A stretch of 64,000 nucleotides of DNA, taken from Pseudozyma flocculosa PF-1. Taxonomy: Eukaryota > Basidiomycota > Ustilaginomycetes > Ustilaginales > Ustilaginaceae. The translations under genes and the position numbers were made by a program. Every line of letters begins with the position of its first letter. The first letter of the stretch is position 1. The notes beneath the pieces were generated by a model. That model was not told where the DNA came from, ran no database searches, and was given only the letters and a program-made list of their open reading frames with translations. The stretch lies in contig NW_006920888.1 of the NCBI RefSeq assembly GCF_000417875.1, forward strand, positions 204,738 through 268,737, in the 5' to 3' direction. Positions 1 through 11,898 of this stretch are shown piece by piece.

Positions 1-1280
1 GGCGCAAGCAAGGCTGGGCAGGTGCGTGGGTTCGTGCGCGCGCTCGCCGCTGCAGCCGTCGAACCCTAGCCTGCCCGCCTCGCTGTCCAGCTTGCTTAGC
101 TTCAGCCGCCGTTCCGGCCAGCAGGCAGCAGCAGCAGCAGCCGCTGGCCTGCTTGCTTGCTTGCTTTGCCTTAGCTTGGGCTCGCTCGAGTGCGCATGAG
201 GGCTGGACCCCTGCGAGTCAGGCAGGCAGGCAGGGCAGCCCAGGGTAGATAGAGGGCGGCCTGTGCGGGGACCCAACGGCGGCGGACAAAAAAATTTCAA
301 AATTTGGCAGGGGGCGAGGGCGGGTGGCCTTTGCACCAAAAAAAAAAAATTTACCGCGGGCCCGCCGCCTCTTTGTCGGGCTTGGCCTGGGCCCGGCTCT
401 TGGCTTTGCTTGCGAGCTGCCCCGTTCGCGCCCGCTGACCAGCCTCGCCCTGGCCCCCCCTGGCCCCCCTCTCCCTGGCCGCTCTCGCCGCGCCAGATGC
501 TGGCTGACCTGTGCTCGCCCTTCGCCATCCGCACTCTGCCTGGCTATCGCCGCCACCACCACCAACACCACCACCATCCACCGTCACCGCCACCGCTGCC
601 GTCGCCATACGCTCGCCATCCCCTGGGAACGCGGTCGTCGACGCGCTCGTCGCCTCCCTCACTTTGCCACGGCCCAGCCTACGCCGCCCACGCCGACGCG
701 CTCCCTTTCCTCCACAAGCCGCCATCGGCCGGCCTGCAACAGGCCCCTGTGCCACCGACACCGCTGCTGCAAGGCTGCATCCGCAATCGGCCTGCACTCA
801 TATACGCAGCCCTCTGTTCTCCTCCCACCTGCTGCGCCCACCCTTTCCGACGTCGCTTTGCAAGCAAGGCCCCTCGCGCCGACATCGACTCTTACTCGCA
901 GGCACGGACCATGCTCTAGACGTCGAGCCTTGCCATCACCGGTCTGCAGTTTCAACGTCTACCGCCCGGTTCAGCAGCACCCAGCTAGGGTCTGCCACAC
1001 TGTCACGCCTGCTACTCGACCCGTACCCGCGCTTGGCGACGCCGGTACAACCTCTGCCGCGAGGATCGTCGCCCTTCCAGCTCATTCGCGCCTTCCAGTG
1101 GCCTTTCCAGTCGAATCACCGCTGGAGACAGGAACGTGACTACATTCCTCACAAACGTGAACCCCTCCATCGTCGACGAAGGCATCGCTATACGCTTCCG
1201 CCGCCCCTCCGCACCTTCCTCGGCCATCGGCCTAGGCGGACACCATTCGGTACACACAGTCGCAGGACGCGAAGCCCGAC
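1..1280. other. Intergenic region, no gene supported
   Basis: No reading frame here looks like a conserved protein; the open frames are Pro/Arg/Ala-rich readings of GC-rich DNA. It holds a 12-base A run (338-349), a short GCTT tetranucleotide run near 151-165 and trinucleotide CAG/CCA tracts. It may be the promoter or leader of the exon starting at 1281. Confidence 0.6.
151..165. repeat. (GCTT)n tetranucleotide run
   Basis: About four copies of GCTT. It belongs to the same tetranucleotide family as the longer runs at 22712, 61533 and 62612. Confidence 0.8.
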
Positions 1281-1824
1281 ATGAGTCGGCTTCCGCCAAT
1301 ACTCCCGCCCTCGGCGGGGCCCTACCACACCTACTCGTCGCCCAAGCTCTCGTCCAGCCACCCGCTCGGCACCAGCTCCCCGACCGGCTCGCCTCGCCCA
1401 TTCCTCACCCATCACCTCCCCGGCGCCCTCTCGCCCTACCGCGACTCCGTGGCTCGCTTCTCCCAGCTCGGCAGCCCGCGCATCAGCTCCCTCAGCCGTG
1501 ACGCTACATCGGCACTGCACAACGCCTATCCGACCTCGGCCTCGCGCCCCACTTCTCCCTCGCCCAACTCGCGCGGCTCGCGTTCGCCCTCACCTTCCGG
1601 CAGCAGCGATCGCAGCGACGCCTCCAGGGCCTCGGCCCGCAAGCGTGCACGCCGGAACGCGCATCGCGACGAAGACGATAACGACGACGACGAAGCGGGC
1701 CCAGCTAGCACCAACGCGCTCCAGATTGTCGGCAAGCGTCCTCTGTCCGACGGCCACGCTTCCGACTCGCACATCGAAGAGTCCAACGAGAGGTCCGCCC
1801 TTCGCCCGACCTTGGATACAAAGA
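1281..1824 (+). CDS. Putative first exon of an unidentified, disordered, probably nuclear protein (partial)
   Basis: An ATG at 1281 opens a frame of 181 codons plus one base that ends at a consensus 5' splice site (GTGAGT, 1825-1830). The peptide is rich in Ser, Pro and Arg: it starts MSRLPPILPPSAG, has a basic patch (ARKRARRNAHR) followed by an acidic run (DEDDNDDDE), and no folded domain. This pattern fits the N-terminus of a transcription or chromatin factor, but I do not recognise it. No downstream exon could be assigned: candidate acceptors near 1902 and 1914 lead to frames with no protein-like features. The phase does not join the zinc-finger gene at 4133. It could be a real gene with later exons missed, or a fortuitous frame. 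Confidence 0.35.
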
Positions 1825-4132
1825 GTGAGTACGCTCCCGTTTCCGGTTTTCCCGATTCTTCGTCTGCGTCGGTTCGTCGATCTCGTCGTCGTTGGTGGCA
1901 GTCGTCGTTGTCTGGACCTCGCCGCAGGCAAGGTCCAGGCGTTGCTTCGCCGCCAATGCGCTCATAGCCACATCAGCTTCTGCCTGGTGGAGCCGGCGCT
2001 CTGCCTTTACCGGCCGAGCACGGTCGTGGCTGAACGCAGGCGAGCCTGTGGCCACGCTGCGGTTCGGCAGCGTCCGACGGCGTGCTGGGACTTGCTTGGA
2101 TCTTGCTGCCTTCCCTGCGGCGGGTCTGCCAAGCTTCTCGCACTCCCGCGGGTGTTTTGACGGTGCAGGGGCGTTTGCGATCGACAAGCGTTACTGCCAC
2201 GGCTGTTGCCACGTCGAAGCGCAGAGGCATCACCATGTCCTTGCGGGGTCCGCAGATAGCGACTGCGCAGCGCTCTGTGGCGGTGGAACATCGGTCGCTG
2301 CGGCTCGCCGGCTTCCGTGCCCAGGCTGAGCCACTGCGGCAGTCGCCGCAAGTCGCAAGCTAGAAGCCGGAAATGCGGGAGAGTGTGCGGCGTCAACGAG
2401 GGGCAGCGCGATGATGGGACGGGTCTGGAATCGGTCATCGCCTGGCGGCCTGGCTTCAGGCTTGACGAGACGGCCCAGCTTTCAGCGGAGCGATTCGGGA
2501 CCCGAGCACGACGCTTGACGAGCAGCATTGCGGCGTCCGGCGGTGCTCGACGACGGCTCGTACACCATCGCCTTGCCCGAGCCGATCCTGCTTGCCCGCC
2601 CGCTGTCGGTGCTGCCGCTGGCTGCTCTCGATCTTTGCCTCGGTTTTCCGGTTCTTCGTGGTTCACGGCGTCGCTGCGTATGGCCGTCGCACGCTTTGCG
2701 CTTCTCTCCCAACTCCTCCGCCCCCTTCTATTCGAGCCTTTGTGAGGTCCGCGGCCGCTTGGTGGTCGGTGGTACATCAAAGGCTGGCTGGCGGTGCAGC
2801 AGCGGTTGGATCCGCTGCAGGCGATGACGGCGACCGCTCGACGGCTCAGTCGGCGAGTTGCCGTCCTGTCTGGGGTGCCCGCTTCGTTGACTCCGGGCTC
2901 GGCCAGCCAAGCCCGGCCAGCGGCGGAGGGGTGCCGACAGGAGCGGAGACGATCTTGCTCGATGTCATGCTCGCTCGACGGCCCTCGACCTGCTGCTGGC
3001 AGGCCATTTCGAGGCGAGCCCGTCGGATGCTGCTGGCTGCCACCACAGCAGAAGGCTCAAGCGCAGGGCGTGGGAGCGCACCTTGCTCCAAGTGCCATTA
3101 TTTGGGTTGGCAGCGAGCGGGAAGGCGACGGGCGCCAGCCGCTTGGCAGGCGGTCTTGGTGAACTGGCGGAGGCGAGGCGTGAGGCGCGAGGCGGCGGCG
3201 GAGATGCGGTCGGCCAGCCAGCCAGGTCAGCCTGCCTCGGCTTTCCCAAAACGGCAGCCGAGGCGTCAGAGCAGAGGCCCCATGCGCGGGCCCACAGGCT
3301 GCTGCACAGCCGGCCGGCCCGCGTAGCCGCGCACGCACCGCCTGCCTGCCCGCCTGCCCGTCCTCGCTGCCAGGGCCAGCGGTTGGGCCAGGCGAGGGAA
3401 AAAAAGAAACGGCCACACAGGCCAGGCCAGGCCAATAGTCAGGGCGGCGCTGGCTGGGCTCAGCGCTGGTGCGGCTCGACCAGCGCCGAACGTGCCTCCT
3501 GGCCCGCCCGCCCACTCGCCGCTCCCCTCCTCAGCCAGCCGGCCAGCCAGCCAGCCAGACAGCCCCTCCCTCGTCGGCCTGCCGCCGCCTTGGCCCCAGC
3601 CCCACTCCTGCCTGTCTCTGCTTGGCCTGGCCTGCGCCTGCGCCTGCCTCTGCCCGTCCAGCTGCGCCCCTCCGTCTCGCACCTACCACCCGCTGCCCCC
3701 CTTCCCTTCCTTCCCCTCCTCCTCCACCCTTCACCCGCCCGCTCCTGAGTCCCTCGCCATTCGTCATCGTTCCTCGCCCCATCAGCACCACTTCCCTCTC
3801 CTTCCTCATCATCGACGAAGGCGGTGACAGTCTCTCCTTCGGTCCTGCGCTCGTCCCCTCGCCCCTCGCACGATCGCCATCGCTTGCCTGCCCTGCACGC
3901 ACGTCGATCGCAGACCTAGCCTCGGGTGGTCCTCGTCGAGCGTGTCCACGTCGCCGCGCTACCTCTCGGTATCCGCACATCCCGCTGCTCGAGCTCTCTC
4001 CGACGCCTTTGGCCTGGTCTGCCTTCGGCCACGTTGCTTCTCTCCTGCTTCGATCCTCGCCTCTTGCTTTGACGTACCGTCGCGAACCACGACGACGACG
4101 ACGATATCGACGAATTGCCGCCTCGTCTCAAG
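1825..4132. other. Long stretch without an assignable gene (intron, leader or intergenic)
   Basis: Follows the splice donor at 1825 and precedes the zinc-finger start codon at 4133. All frames are Arg/Ala/Pro-rich and look non-coding. It contains GCCAGGCC/CCAGC repeat clusters at 3418-3434 and 3537-3572. The last several hundred bases are pyrimidine-rich, as expected for a fungal promoter and leader. Confidence 0.5.
3418..3572. repeat. Cluster of GCCAGGCC / CCAGC short repeats
   Basis: Tandem GCCAG units at 3418-3434 and (CCAG)n-type units at about 3537-3572. The same motif recurs in many other intergenic regions of this window. Confidence 0.7.
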
Positions 4133-7036
4133 ATGACGGCCTCCACCGAACTCCTCTCGCTCGCCTCGAGCATCATCAATACTGACATGGTCTTCTCACC
4201 GCTACTGCACTCCGCGTTTCCCCCCCCTTCCTCGACGACCACCACCGCCACAACCGCCAACTCAGATCTCCACCCTGTTTCCGCCATCGCCGCCAGCAAT
4301 ACCCGCCGCGCCTCGGGCGCAGAGCCGCTGAGCGCCAGCTCGCCGCGATTTGGCGATGCCTACGTGGCCAGCCCCAAGCGCGACCCTCTCCGCGACGGCT
4401 ATCGCGCCACGCCCCCGGCCTCGTCTTGGCGTCATGCCGCCACCAGCTCGTACACCGGTCGCGATGGTTCTCCGTGGTACACCGAGGCCCGCAGCTCACC
4501 TTTCGCCTCCTCGGCGGCCCGAGACTATGCCACCATCGACCTCGACACTGGCATCGGCGCTACCGGCGGCGGCCATGCTGCTGGAGATCCTAGCCTGCAC
4601 TATGGCGACAGTGGCAACGCCGAGAGCGTGGTGGCACTGCTCAATGCCGCCGCTGCCGTCCAGGAGTCCAGCAAGCACGGCGAGCGCTCCAACGAGGAAC
4701 GCTTCCCGTCGCCCTCAGCCTTCTACCAACAGGGGGCCCCTCCCTACGGCTTCCCGCCTTACTCGCAGTCGGCGCATGCGCAGAGCTTCAGGCCCGCCAC
4801 CGGGCTCGGTTTCACCCAGTCGCCCAACCTCGGATTCGCCCGGCCCTACCGAGGACCCGAGGATGGCCCCACGCCCTACGCACCGCCAGCCACCGTCGAC
4901 CCGCAGGCGTCCTCTGGACCGGACGGCGGCTCCTCGGCGCGACCGAAGCTCGAGGAAGACGACGGATCGCATCGCACTACGCTGCAGCAGCCCCCTGCAC
5001 CGCGCCCCAAGAAGGACTCGTCGATGCCCAAGATCTCGGCAACGCCAGTCAAGACTCCTGCCAAGCGCGGCCGAAAGAAGAAGAACGCCACCGACTCGGA
5101 CGCCAAGGGGGCCGGATCTCCGTCGGGTGCCGCTGGCGCATCGGCCTCGAACGCAACTGAGGCCACGCAACAGGCAGCCACCAGCGCTACCTCGTCGAGC
5201 TACCCCAACTACAACTACAGCAGCTACAACAACCCCGCCGGCCTGCCCGGATCCGCCTTCGCGTCGGGCGATGCGCTGAGCTCGCTGGCCAGCCACGCCG
5301 CTGCCGACGCAGCAGCCACGAGTGCCGCTGCCGCAGCCTTGGCGAGCAGCACGCCAGCCTCGACCTCGAAGACGGCAGCCAAGATGGACGATGCCGATGC
5401 CTCGCCCAGCCGCGGCAAGACCGAGAGTGACGCTGGAGGCCCGAAGCTGCATGAGTGCGAGTCGTGCGGAAAGACGTTTAGCCGACGCTCCGACCTCGCC
5501 CGCCACCGCCGCATCCACACTGGCGAGCGCCCGTACCCCTGCGAGTATCCGGGCTGCGGCAAGAGCTTCATCCAGCGGTCCGCCCTCACTGTCCACTCTC
5601 GCGTCCACTCGGGCGAGCGTCCTCACCAGTGCGAATTCGAAGGGTGCGACAAGAGCTTCTCGGACAGCAGCTCGCTCGCGCGCCACCGCCGCACGCATAC
5701 GGGCCGCCGACCCTACGTCTGCCAGCACCCCAAGTGCGGCAAGATGTTCACCCGACGCACGACGCTCAACCGCCACGCCCGCTGCCACCAGCCGGGCTAC
5801 GTCAAGCCCAAGAGCCGAGGCAAGGGCCGCGGCGTCGGCAAGAAGAAGACAGCCGACGCCGGCACGTCCGAAGCCGGCGCGAGCGTCAGCGACGGCGAAG
5901 AGTCCGGCTCCGAGGACGACGAGGACGACGACGAGGACGTCTCGGGAGATGAGGAGGACATTTCCAAGGCGAGCGCGTCGCCAGACGTGTCGTCCAAGAC
6001 CGAGCAGAGCACCCCGGCCAGCGCGGCAGGGCGGAAGCGGGCGGCTAGCGGCAGCGGCCGCAAGAGCTCGCCCAGCAAGCGCACCAACACCGGCAAAAAG
6101 GCCGCAGGCGGCGCCCAAGACGAGGCGGTCGTGACGCGCATGAACCGCTCCGCGTCCGACGCAGAGGCCGCCATGACGCTGGCGCAGGCGGCCCTGCAGG
6201 CGCAGTTTGGGGACTCGTACTACCAGCAGCAGGCGCAGCAGCAGCAGCAAGGCGGTGCTCAACCGGCCCGAACTGATGCGCTTGGCATCCAGCTGGACAA
6301 GGAGCAGGCGCCTGCCGCCAATCTCTGGGGCAACGGCGGCAGCTTTGCCAACTACGCCGCTGGCTTCCCTGGTCCGCATGGCGGCGCTGCGGCTCTGCTT
6401 GCAGCGAGCAGCCACCAGCACAGCTTCCAGCCGGACCTCTCCTCCAGCGAGTCGAACGACGCCATAGAGGCGGCTGCAGCCGTGCTCGGCGGGTTTAGCT
6501 CGGCATCGCAGCCTTACGCCGCGACCACCGGTCAGGGTGGCGAGGCCGAAGACGCCCTGCAGGCCATGGCCAGCCTGGGCAGCCGAGCGATGGAGTCGAA
6601 CCCGGCGCTGGCCAGCAAGAGCGTGCGTGACAGCCTGTCGCTATCCGAGGCGCAGCTGCTGCTCGACGCGGCGATGAGCCCGGCCTCGGAGCATGCGACG
6701 ATCCCGCCCGAGGGTGACTCTGACGAGGCGGGCAAGGCGTCCACGTCCAAGGGCGCCACTCGCGGTCGGGGCCGTGGCCGACCGCGCGGCAGCGGACGCG
6801 GTGCGGCGATGACTGCATCGGCGCCAGGCCGCGGCGGTGGCGCCCAAAGCGACGATGCGACGCTCCCGTCGGAACCCAACGGCCAGGCCCAGCAGCCGAC
6901 GTCGATCTCGTCCTCTGCTGCGGCTGAGCCGGCGACGACCTCGACGGATGGCGCGGACGCGCCCAAGGAGGCCGAGGACGTGGCGGCTGCCGAAGGCGCG
7001 CCTGATGCCGTCGCCGCTAACGAGGCGTCGGCGTAA
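4133..7036 (+). CDS. C2H2 zinc-finger transcription factor with four tandem fingers
   Basis: Single-exon gene of 967 residues; ATG at 4133, TAA at 7034-7036. Residues about 440-553 hold four consecutive C2H2 fingers. The first is C-x2-C; the next three are C-x4-C, each with the x12-H-x3-H half. TGEKP-like linkers (HTGERPY, HSGERPH, HTGRRPY) join them, which is typical of sequence-specific DNA binding. The fingers are followed by a basic stretch, an acidic run (about 590-607), Gln-rich segments and an AT-hook-like [12 protein letters not shown] near residue 880. The rest is Ser/Ala-rich and disordered. A nuclear regulator is a safe inference; the target genes and the orthologous named factor are not identifiable from the sequence. 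The frame is open a few codons upstream from a TTG, but the first ATG in frame is the likely start. Confidence 0.9.
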   Translation: MTASTELLSLASSIINTDMVFSPLLHSAFPPPSSTTTTATTANSDLHPVSAIAASNTRRASGAEPLSASSPRFGDAYVASPKRDPLRDGYRATPPASSWRHAATSSYTGRDGSPWYTEARSSPFASSAARDYATIDLDTGIGATGGGHAAGDPSLHYGDSGNAESVVALLNAAAAVQESSKHGERSNEERFPSPSAFYQQGAPPYGFPPYSQSAHAQSFRPATGLGFTQSPNLGFARPYRGPEDGPTPYAPPATVDPQASSGPDGGSSARPKLEEDDGSHRTTLQQPPAPRPKKDSSMPKISATPVKTPAKRGRKKKNATDSDAKGAGSPSGAAGASASNATEATQQAATSATSSSYPNYNYSSYNNPAGLPGSAFASGDALSSLASHAAADAAATSAAAAALASSTPASTSKTAAKMDDADASPSRGKTESDAGGPKLHECESCGKTFSRRSDLARHRRIHTGERPYPCEYPGCGKSFIQRSALTVHSRVHSGERPHQCEFEGCDKSFSDSSSLARHRRTHTGRRPYVCQHPKCGKMFTRRTTLNRHARCHQPGYVKPKSRGKGRGVGKKKTADAGTSEAGASVSDGEESGSEDDEDDDEDVSGDEEDISKASASPDVSSKTEQSTPASAAGRKRAASGSGRKSSPSKRTNTGKKAAGGAQDEAVVTRMNRSASDAEAAMTLAQAALQAQFGDSYYQQQAQQQQQGGAQPARTDALGIQLDKEQAPAANLWGNGGSFANYAAGFPGPHGGAAALLAASSHQHSFQPDLSSSESNDAIEAAAAVLGGFSSASQPYAATTGQGGEAEDALQAMASLGSRAMESNPALASKSVRDSLSLSEAQLLLDAAMSPASEHATIPPEGDSDEAGKASTSKGATRGRGRGRPRGSGRGAAMTASAPGRGGGAQSDDATLPSEPNGQAQQPTSISSSAAAEPATTSTDGADAPKEAEDVAAAEGAPDAVAANEASA

Positions 7037-8805
7037 CCGTGCTCTACAACCATTGATCTGGCCTCCATCCCAGCCTCCACCACCACCAATCTCTGCTGTC
7101 CCGTCGACTGCCGGGCCCCACCTACGACGCCCTGTTCGCGGCAACCTGGTCACGCTCTTCCTGTCACCGTTCCCTTGTGCCTCGCGGCCAGGCTCGCAGG
7201 TGGAGAGCGGGTTGCTTGCATGCTCGCATTGCTTTGCACCTGTCGTCGTTTTGATGCTTTGCCCTCGTTTCGCTTCGTTGCCTCCTTTCCATACCTTGTC
7301 TCCCTCTTTCTCTGTGTCTCCCTACCTTTGTCTCGATCGCCCTCCCACCCTCTCACCATGTTTGTACAGTACCAGCTCCCTAGCATTCCCCCCTTCTTGC
7401 GCCGGTCGACGGCCCCGCTGTCTCCTTGTCCCGCCTCTCCCTGTCCCGCCTCTCCCTGCTCTCGCCCCCTTTCCCCCCTCGGCGTGTAGCTAGCCCTCTT
7501 CCGCGGTCCCCTTTAATCGGCGTGTACTTTGTATCGATCCCACCCCCCCCCCCCCTCGTTTTCACTGTTCGCCTCCCCCCTGTGGTTGCGCATGTCCAAT
7601 CGACCCATTGCTGTCCCTCGAAGCCTGCCAGAAAAGCAGAGCGTAGCAGGTGTAGCGCGGGCTGATGGCAAAAGTTAAGGTGCAGCAGCGGTCCCCTTTT
7701 GGCCCGGCGCTGGTGGTGGAGCGGGTGCGGGTGGTGGTGGCCCGTCGGACCCGTAAATCCGAATCCAGGAACCACGCGGGAAGGCAGGCGGGGACGGCTT
7801 TTTCTCTTTCGCCTCGTCACTTTCGCCTCGCCTCGGCTCGCCTCGCCTCTCCTCTCGCTCGCCCTGCTCTGCCCTGCCTCGTCTGTCTGCGCTTGCCAAG
7901 GCTTTGGCCAAACGGCGGCGGCTGTAGAATGACGCTGGCGCTGCATGCTTTGGCGGCTTCTCTCCGCTCGACGCCTGCCCTGACGGCCTGACATCCCCCG
8001 CCTCTTCCATCCTCGCCTGCCTCAGCTCACGGCTTCCACAGCCCTACCCCTTTGGCGCCTCCTCCCATCCTATCGTTTCTCCGTCGGGTCACGCCCTCAG
8101 GGGCCCATATGGACGGCAGGCAGATCACGCCAGGCCAGGCCAGGAGGGCAGGCCAGGCTTTTGGTTAGGCTACACTGGGCCAGCAGCATGATACCGTGGC
8201 CGTCGTCGCAAGCGAGAACCGTCTCGCTTGCCCACCCCATTCTCCCGTCATTCGACCATCGCCTCAGCCCCCCCTCCTTCCCGCTGTGCACCGTCCCGCG
8301 TCCGTCGTCGTAGACGCACGTCGTCTTCGGCCCAGCCCGCACTCATGCCATCGGGTCGGGCCTGGTCCTGGTCCAAAGCAGGAGCGGGCGACCACGGTCA
8401 AGCGCTGCGACCGACATCCGGCCTCGTCTTGGCGCCGCCGGTTGCCTGGCCTGGCCTGGCCACGCAGCGTCAGCAGGCAGGCTGGTTGGCTGGCTGGCTA
8501 AATCTGGCCATCAGCTCCTCCTTCCTCCTCTGCCCTCCTCGCCGCCGAACCTTCCCTCGCCACCATCACCCTTCATCGCTACAGCGCACCGCTCGACCCT
8601 CACGCTGGATCCAGCCCATCGGCCCTCGTTTGCGCCTGCCTCGACCATCCCTGCTCTCCTCATAGACTCATAGACGAACGCTAGCCCGCCACACACGGCC
8701 ACGCCACCCGCGCCACACGCATCCCCCTTGGCACCCCCGACGCCGACCTCACCTAGCCTGCCCCGCGTACCCGGCAGCAACTACCTGCGCACCACCTCGC
8801 CACCA
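7037..8805. other. Intergenic region between zinc-finger and Pmp3-domain genes
   Basis: No coding frame supported. It is strongly pyrimidine-rich from 7250 to 7560, with a 13-base C run at 7543-7555. It carries GCCAGGCC repeats at 8127-8158 and 8440-8495, and is probably the 3' end of the first gene and promoter/leader of the second. Confidence 0.6.
8127..8158. repeat. GCCAGGCCAGGC repeat cluster
   Basis: Several overlapping GCCAG/GGCAGG units. A second cluster (CTGGCCTGGCCTGG, then GGCTGGCTGGCT) lies at about 8440-8500. Both are upstream of the start codon at 8806. Confidence 0.75.
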
Positions 8806-9843
8806 ATGTCCAAGTTGCTACGAAACGGCATCCCGCGCAAGGAGAACGGCAAGATCGACTTTACGCCCAAGGCGCACCACGGCTTCACCACCTTTATCTG
8901 GATCCTCGGCTTCATCCTGCCGCCCATCGCCGTCCTGGTGCGCTTCGGCGTGGGCAAGGACCTCGCCATCAACATTCCCCTCACCGTGGCCGGCTGGATA
9001 CCGGGCCAGATCCACAACTGGTTTATCCAGAACATCCGCAACAACGACAATGCGGCGCGCACGCCAAAGTGGGCACGGCGCTACGGCCTCGTCGACGAGA
9101 CGGGCTACAAGCGCAAGGAAAAGAAGAGGGCGTGGGTGGGCAAGTACCGCGACCGCGACGGCGAGAGGCGCGTCGCCTGGGACGAGGAACAGGGCCGCAT
9201 CGTCGAACTGCCGCCCCTCGACGAGCGCGGAGAGCCGGTACGGGGCACGCCCTCGCAGCCCGTGCTGCAGGAGGAGTTCTACAATCCGGATCTGCCCACG
9301 CCCTCGCACGCCGAGACCTACGGCGATGTCGACGCACAGGACGGGTACGGCTCGACGGCGTCGAGGAAGAAGCGGCTTATCCCGCGCCTCGGCAGCAAGA
9401 GGAGCCAGGCCACCTCGCTCCACGCCGACGCAGCCGCCGCCGACGAGGGCTACGCATCGCGCACCACACCACTTGACGGCGACGAGCTGGATCGGGAACT
9501 GACCGGCGGCGCGCCCGTCTTCTCGCACGCGACCCCGCACTCGGCCTCGCCCTCAAACCGTGCTCGATCCACATCTGGCTCAAGGCAGAGACGAGACAGC
9601 TCCGATTCCGACTTTGACGGGCCCGAAGACCCGGAACGGTCCCTCTTTGCACCGCCGCGCTCAGAGGCGGCGAGGCTCGACGCCTACGACGCCAGCAGGC
9701 AGAGGCAGCACGCTGCCGGGTTCGACGATGACGACGGCTTTGTTGAGCAGCAGCGACGCCGCAGAGAGACGTCGTCGGGAGCGGCGACGACGACGACGTC
9801 GGCAAGACAACCAGACGTCATGGACCTCGACCACCAGTTCTAG
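8806..9843 (+). CDS. Pmp3/Sna-family (UPF0057) small membrane protein with a long C-terminal tail
   Basis: 345 residues in one exon; ATG at 8806, TAG at 9841-9843. The Pmp3 domain covers about residues 20-75. It has two hydrophobic helices (about 27-47 and 51-73) joined by a short polar turn, with family motifs LPPIAVLVRFG and GWIPGQIHNWFI. Family members sit in the plasma membrane or endosomal/vacuolar membranes and affect membrane potential, salt tolerance or sorting. Classical Pmp3 is only about 55 residues, so this protein resembles the longer Sna-type members. Its 270-residue cytosolic tail is charged and disordered, with RKKR-type basic patches and Ser/Asp-rich stretches. An upstream TTG keeps the frame open, but the ATG before SKLLRNG is the natural start. 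It converges with the next gene, 208 bp between stops. Confidence 0.88.
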   Translation: MSKLLRNGIPRKENGKIDFTPKAHHGFTTFIWILGFILPPIAVLVRFGVGKDLAINIPLTVAGWIPGQIHNWFIQNIRNNDNAARTPKWARRYGLVDETGYKRKEKKRAWVGKYRDRDGERRVAWDEEQGRIVELPPLDERGEPVRGTPSQPVLQEEFYNPDLPTPSHAETYGDVDAQDGYGSTASRKKRLIPRLGSKRSQATSLHADAAAADEGYASRTTPLDGDELDRELTGGAPVFSHATPHSASPSNRARSTSGSRQRRDSSDSDFDGPEDPERSLFAPPRSEAARLDAYDASRQRQHAAGFDDDDGFVEQQRRRRETSSGAATTTTSARQPDVMDLDHQF

Positions 9844-10051
9844 CCTCCGCCCCACCCACCTCCGTTCCCTTGCTGCACCAGCGTCGCCCACGTCCCCTCG
9901 CATACGCGCGCTGCCCTTCCCGCCATGTAGCCCCTTATACACCGCTTCCCAGCTCCACGGACGCAGCCCTCGTCCCGATATACCAATCTACCTGCCTGGC
10001 TGCCTGGCTGCCTGCCTTGTCCTTCTGTTGTGCGTGAGCTGTCTGGACGTG

Positions 10052-11898
10052 CTATGCCTGAGCGCCGAGCGCCTTCTGCAGCTTCTCTGCCGTCTGCTCG
10101 ACGCGCACCGCATCGCGCGCCAGCCGCTGCGCAAAGACCTGGAGGCCGGTCTTGTCCTGCCACCTCGACGCCAGCTTTGGCAGCGATGCGGCGGCGGTGG
10201 TGCCGTCCTGCTTGGACGGCTTGCCCTTTGCCGCGGCTGCGACGGCGAGGGCGTCGAGCACGCGCTTCGACTCGGCGCGCGCCTCGTCGAGCGCCGTGAG
10301 GCTGCGTGCGTACTTGCCGCTCGTCGCGGCGGCCGTGGCGGCGGCAGCGACGACGTTCGAGGGCGACGAGGAAGCCGGGNNNNNNNNNNNNNNNNNNNNN
10401 NNNNNNNNNNNNNNNNNNNNNNNNNNNNNNNNNNNNNNNNNNNNNNNNNNNNNNNNNNNNNNNNNNNNNNNNNNNNNNNNNNNNNNNNNNNNNNNNNNNN
10501 NNNNNNNNNNNNNNNNNNNNNNNNNNNNNNNNNNNNNNNNNNNNNNNNNNNNNNNNNNNNNNNNNNNNNNNNNNNNNNNNNNNNNNNNNNNNNNNNNNNN
10601 NNNNNNNNNNNNNNNNNNNNNNNNNNNNNNNNNNNNNNNNGCCAGCCGCTCCACCAGCCCGCGCTGCTCGATGGTGCGCCTGTTGCCGCAGCGGCCTCGG
10701 TGGCGAGAAGCGTCTCCTGGCCCGCCTCGCTCGAGGCCGCCGCTAGGCTGGATGCGCTGCTGCCTGCGCCTGCCAGCTCGACCGCCTTCTGCAGCCAGCT
10801 CTCTGCTTCCGTCTTCTGCCCGATTGCGGCGTTGAGGTCGCCGATCTTGGTGGCCAGTCGGACCAGCTTGGCCGACTGGGCGTCGCCGCCGCTCTGGACC
10901 TGCGACGGGGCAGCAGCCGATAGCATGAGAAGGTCAAAGACCCTCTCGTAACCCTCGATGGCGTTGGCCGTCGCTCCGCGAGAGCCGTGCCTCTCCCTGA
11001 TCGAGGCCATCTTGCTCTCGAGCGCCAACGCCGTCGGGTCGATGTGCAGAGGCGCAGACGAGGATGCCAGGCCCGCCCGCACCGCGTCAATGTCGGGCAG
11101 GACGATGCCCTTTTCGCGAGCGGCCTGGAGGGCGACGCTGAGGTAGCGCATCGCCATGACCATGCCGTCCTCGATGTGAAGGTCGCGCTGGCCGGCGATG
11201 CTGGACTGGGCGGTGCGACCGAGGCCCGAGGAGCCCGATGCGGCGCCGCCGAGGATGAGGCCGGGCGAGATGCCGCCGCCCCAGTGCACGCACATCCATG
11301 CGCTTCGGACAGCATGACGTCCCTTGATGCCGAGGCGGCGGTCGGTGCCGCTGCTGCCGGAGCCCGACCAGCTCTCTTCGCCCAGCTGCTCGTTCCAGCC
11401 CCACGGGTCGTCGACGGACGACGAGGCGGGTGCGTGGGGCATGGCAAAGTGCTCGATGTACTGGTGGGTCGCCTCGTATCCTCCGAGACCGACGACGGCG
11501 ATGCCGAGGGCCGAGACGGTAATCATGCGTGCGATGCGCGAGATGGTGTAGACAAACTGAGCAAAGGGCGTGGCAAACGACTGCAGGACCTGCTGCTGGT
11601 TGGGCCCGCCCTCGCTCGAGTAGGGGCGGCAAGATCCTGGGGCGAGGTTGCGCCCGGCGCCAGTGCCAGAGCGTTCGAAGAGGAGCTTGCGCGCGGCCGC
11701 CTGCCTCGATGGGAGAGGGGGCGAAGACGACGACAGCGACAGCGACAGCGACGCTGGCCTGGGTGGCGGCGAGGCAGAGTGAAGGCGTCGGGTGGCGGCG
11801 GTGCTCCTGGCGGGCACGGCTGCTCCAAATCGGCGCAGTGTGGCAGCCGAGGCCAGAGGCCTGCGTAGCTGTGATGATGCGGAGGCCGTGGGGAGCAT
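10052..11898 (-). CDS. Mitochondrial membrane protein with TPR-like repeats (possibly MGR3-like), interrupted by a gap
   Basis: ATG at 11898, TAG at 10052-10054, with 261 N at 10380-10640. The first 100 residues are rich in Arg, Ser and Ala with almost no acidic residues, a typical mitochondrial presequence. One hydrophobic segment follows (about 124-145, VSALGIAVVGLGGYEATHQY). The remainder is helical; one segment (AKLVRLATKIGDLNAAIG, then EAESWLQKAVELA) has TPR spacing. A single N-proximal membrane anchor plus TPRs recalls Mgr3, the adaptor of the i-AAA protease, but this is a weak family assignment. The frames on the two sides of the gap differ, so the gap length is wrong or it hides an intron. 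The C-terminal part after the gap ends in a coiled-coil-like helix. Confidence 0.65.
10380..10640. other. Assembly gap (261 N)
   Basis: A run of N inside the mitochondrial TPR-like gene. Reading frames on either side are not in register for 261 bases. Confidence 0.99.

Noticed and set aside
1892..2329. Second exon for the gene starting at 1281
   Set aside because: Phase can be made to fit, but the peptide is Arg/Ala/Cys-rich with no features and the acceptor context is weak.
4715..6421. 568-codon open frame on the minus strand
   Set aside because: Exactly antisense to the zinc-finger gene; GC-rich codon bias keeps the opposite strand open. No domain.
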